From the NCBI RefSeq assembly GCF_001662075.1, contig NZ_LYPL01000003.1, positions 186,001 through 250,000 on the forward strand: 64,000 nucleotides of DNA, in the 5' to 3' direction. Below, piece by piece: positions 62,230 through 64,000 of this stretch; positions within the stretch are counted from its first letter, which is position 1, and each line of letters starts with the position of its first letter. The notes beneath the pieces were generated by a model, which ran no database searches, was not told where the DNA came from, and was given only the letters and a program-made list of their open reading frames with translations. Source of the DNA: Rhizobium bangladeshense. GTDB lineage: Bacteria > Pseudomonadota > Alphaproteobacteria > Rhizobiales > Rhizobiaceae. Made by a program: the position numbers and the translations under genes.

Positions 62230-63096
62230 CTACCGCGCAAACTTCCTCGCCCCCGCCACGCACAGAATAACGGCGACCGTCACCCCAAGCATGCTCCATG
62301 TCACCGTCTCACGCAGCAGGGTGGCGGCGAGCGCCAGGCCGAAAAAGGGCTGGAGCAGCTGCAGCTGGCCGACGGCGGCGATGCCGCCCTGGGAAAGACC
62401 GCGATACCAGAAGATGAAGCCGATTAGCATGGAGAACAGCGAGACATAGGCAAGGCCGACGAGCGCCGGCATTTCGATGCCGGCAAAACTCACTGGCCGG
62501 TATAGAAAGGCGACCGTGACCATCAGCGGCAGCGACAGCACCAGCGCCCAGGAAATCACCTGCCAGCCGCCGAGGGTGCGCGACAGCCTGCCGCCTTCGG
62601 CGTAACCGAGACCGCAGACAAGGACCGCCGCCAGCATCAGGACGTCGCCGACCGGCGATGCGGTGCCCCCTTGCGCCAAGGCAAAGCCCGCCACCAGCGC
62701 ACTGCCGAGAATGGAAAAGAACCAGAAGGCCGGCTTTGGCCGCTCGCCGGCGCGGACGACGCCGAAGGTCGCGGTTGCCAGCGGCAGAAGACCGATGAAG
62801 ACGATGGAATGGGCCGAGGTGACATGCTGCAGGGCGATCGCCGTCAGCAGCGGAAAGCCCACCACGACGCCGAGCGCGACGACGACGAGCGAGACGATAT
62901 CACGCCCTGACGGCCGTTTTTCACGAAAGACGATCAGCAGGCAGAGCGCCAATACCCCGGCGATCGCCGCGCGCGCGACGGTCAGGAACACGGGATCGAA
63001 CTGCGCTACCGCGACGCGCGTCGCCGGCAGCGAGCCGCTGAAGATCACCACGCCGACCAAGCCGTTGATCCATCCTGCCGTCATGCGTTCCATCAT
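62230..63096 (-). CDS. EamA/DMT family transporter
   Basis: 288 residues from MMERMTAGW (gggaaggaagagtgc). Ten TM helices in two EamA repeats (WINGLVGVVIFSGSLPATRVAV; ALVGLAYVSLFSMLIGFIFWYRGLSQGG). Probably an exporter of a small metabolite or amino acid. The gene is divergent from a MocR-type regulator that may control it. The longer upstream frame overlaps the regulatory region. Confidence 0.9.
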   Translation of the reverse strand: MMERMTAGWINGLVGVVIFSGSLPATRVAVAQFDPVFLTVARAAIAGVLALCLLIVFREKRPSGRDIVSLVVVALGVVVGFPLLTAIALQHVTSAHSIVFIGLLPLATATFGVVRAGERPKPAFWFFSILGSALVAGFALAQGGTASPVGDVLMLAAVLVCGLGYAEGGRLSRTLGGWQVISWALVLSLPLMVTVAFLYRPVSFAGIEMPALVGLAYVSLFSMLIGFIFWYRGLSQGGIAAVGQLQLLQPFFGLALAATLLRETVTWSMLGVTVAVILCVAGARKFAR

Positions 63097-63295
63097 GCAC
63101 TCTTCCTTCCCGATGCATGCCGTCCAAGGCGCCCTCAGGTTGGACAGCATGTATGAAAACAACGACCTAAGGCGCCTCACTTGAATCAAATTCGAAAGCG
63201 ACGCGCTTCAGCCTTTATCGATCAGGACGGATGGTCAGGACAGTGACAGTCTGATACGATTTCGACAAACTGTTATGGTTCGGAAAGCAGTACAG

Positions 63296-64000
63296 ATGAA
63301 CGAAGAACTGGCAGGACGCACACGCGTCGAGATGGTGATCGCAACGATCCGGCAGCGCATTGCCGGCCGCAGCCTGACGCCCGGCGCAAGGCTGCCCTCG
63401 GTCCGGGGATTGGCGGCGACGTTGAAGCTGTCGACCTCGACCGTGGTCGATGCCTATGAGCGCCTGGTCGCCGAAGGCGCGATCCTGGCGAGACCAGGCT
63501 CCGGCTTCTATGTCGCCAACCAGGCAGCACCCTTTGCGCTTGCCGAGGCCGGGCCGAAACTCGATCGCGCCGTCGATCCGTTCTGGATATCACGGCAATC
63601 GCTGGAGGCCGGCGAGAGTGACTTGAAGCCCGGCTGCGGCTGGCTGCCGCCCTCCTGGCTGCCCGGCGAAGCCATGCGCCGCGGGCTCAGAACACTGTCC
63701 CGCGCCGACGGGCCGGCGCTTGCCGACTACGGTTCGCCGCTCGGCCTGCCGCCGCTGCGCCAGCTGATTTCGCGGCGCATGGGCGAACGCGGCATCGAAG
63801 CTTCCCCCGACCAGATCATGCTGGCCGATTCCGGCACCCAGGCAATCGATCTGCTCTGCCGTTTCCTGCTGGAGCCCGGCGACACGGTGCTGGTCGACGA
63901 CCCCTGCTACTTCAATTTCCACGCGCTGCTGCGCGCCCATCGGGCAAAGATCGTCGGCGTGCCCTATACGCCGTCCGGCCCCGATATCGAGCTGTTTGCC
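63296..64000 (+). CDS. MocR-type GntR/aminotransferase regulator (truncated by window end)
   Basis: ATG 63296 starts a GntR-type winged helix (MNEELAGRTRVEMVIATIRQ; LPSVRGLAATLKLSTSTVVD; GAILARPGSGFYVAN), then a class-I aminotransferase-like domain (ADYGSPLGLPPLRQLISRRM; LADSGTQAIDLLCRFLLEPG), still open at base 64000 (about 235 residues visible). PLP-dependent regulators of this family often control a divergent transporter; here the EamA gene begins 199 bases away. Confidence 0.9.
   Translation, partial: MNEELAGRTRVEMVIATIRQRIAGRSLTPGARLPSVRGLAATLKLSTSTVVDAYERLVAEGAILARPGSGFYVANQAAPFALAEAGPKLDRAVDPFWISRQSLEAGESDLKPGCGWLPPSWLPGEAMRRGLRTLSRADGPALADYGSPLGLPPLRQLISRRMGERGIEASPDQIMLADSGTQAIDLLCRFLLEPGDTVLVDDPCYFNFHALLRAHRAKIVGVPYTPSGPDIELFA

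Overview
The window looks like a chromosomal segment of a fast-growing rhizobium (Rhizobium leguminosarum/etli type). The reasons are high GC throughout, a short second FtsZ without the usual C-terminal tail, a CoxMNOP-type terminal oxidase operon, a moc-like (rhizopine-type) Rieske/desaturase/reductase cluster, and several families of palindromic intergenic repeats typical of Rhizobium. The species is an inference; there is no rRNA or marker gene here.

Layout. 1-6.3 kb: 3' part of kup, an exported intradiol-dioxygenase-like protein, a small unknown gene, and two tandem parallel beta-helix proteins. 6.3-12 kb: a MacAB-like tripartite ABC exporter (two FtsX-type permeases, an ATPase, a membrane fusion protein) with a membrane-anchored AraC regulator upstream. 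12-18 kb: a dienelactone-hydrolase-like protein and an aa3-type oxidase operon (cytochrome c, subunits II, I, two III-like, IV). 18-25 kb: a MYG1-family protein, an unknown membrane protein, a frameshifted two-ricin-domain protein, and Blh plus a DsrE protein divergent from an AraC/cupin regulator. 25-32 kb: ftsZ2 and many small genes, a decayed SDR fragment, a P460-like cytochrome, an SRPBCC protein and a DJ-1/PfpI amidotransferase. 31-35.5 kb: a LacI regulator and the mocDEF-like operon, with two tiny ORFs. 35.7-42.4 kb: a c-di-GMP GGDEF-EAL protein followed by a tightly packed partner-switching cassette. 43-50 kb: an SGNH esterase, a Gly-rich protein, a DMT transporter divergent from LysR, Ohr and exported hypotheticals. 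50-53 kb: an AT-richer SIR2-HerA two-gene defence module. 53-61.5 kb: a GH42 beta-galactosidase with a complete sugar ABC transporter and a divergent ROK regulator; four tandem ~155-bp REP-like units sit between the binding-protein and permease genes. 61.6-64 kb: a DUF4168 protein, a DMT exporter and a divergent MocR-type regulator cut by the window end.

The most interesting locus is 35.7-42.4 kb. A SpoIIE/PP2C receptor-phosphatase, two HATPase-like proteins, a stand-alone STAS protein and a STAS-methyltransferase fusion lie next to a GGDEF-EAL enzyme. The logic recalls Pseudomonas SiaABCD, but with a duplicated switch and a methyltransferase as a possible output. Second in interest are the ricin-lectin/hydrophobic-helix protein (20.0-22.3 kb), the SIR2-HerA pair, and the REP array inside the sugar-transport operon.
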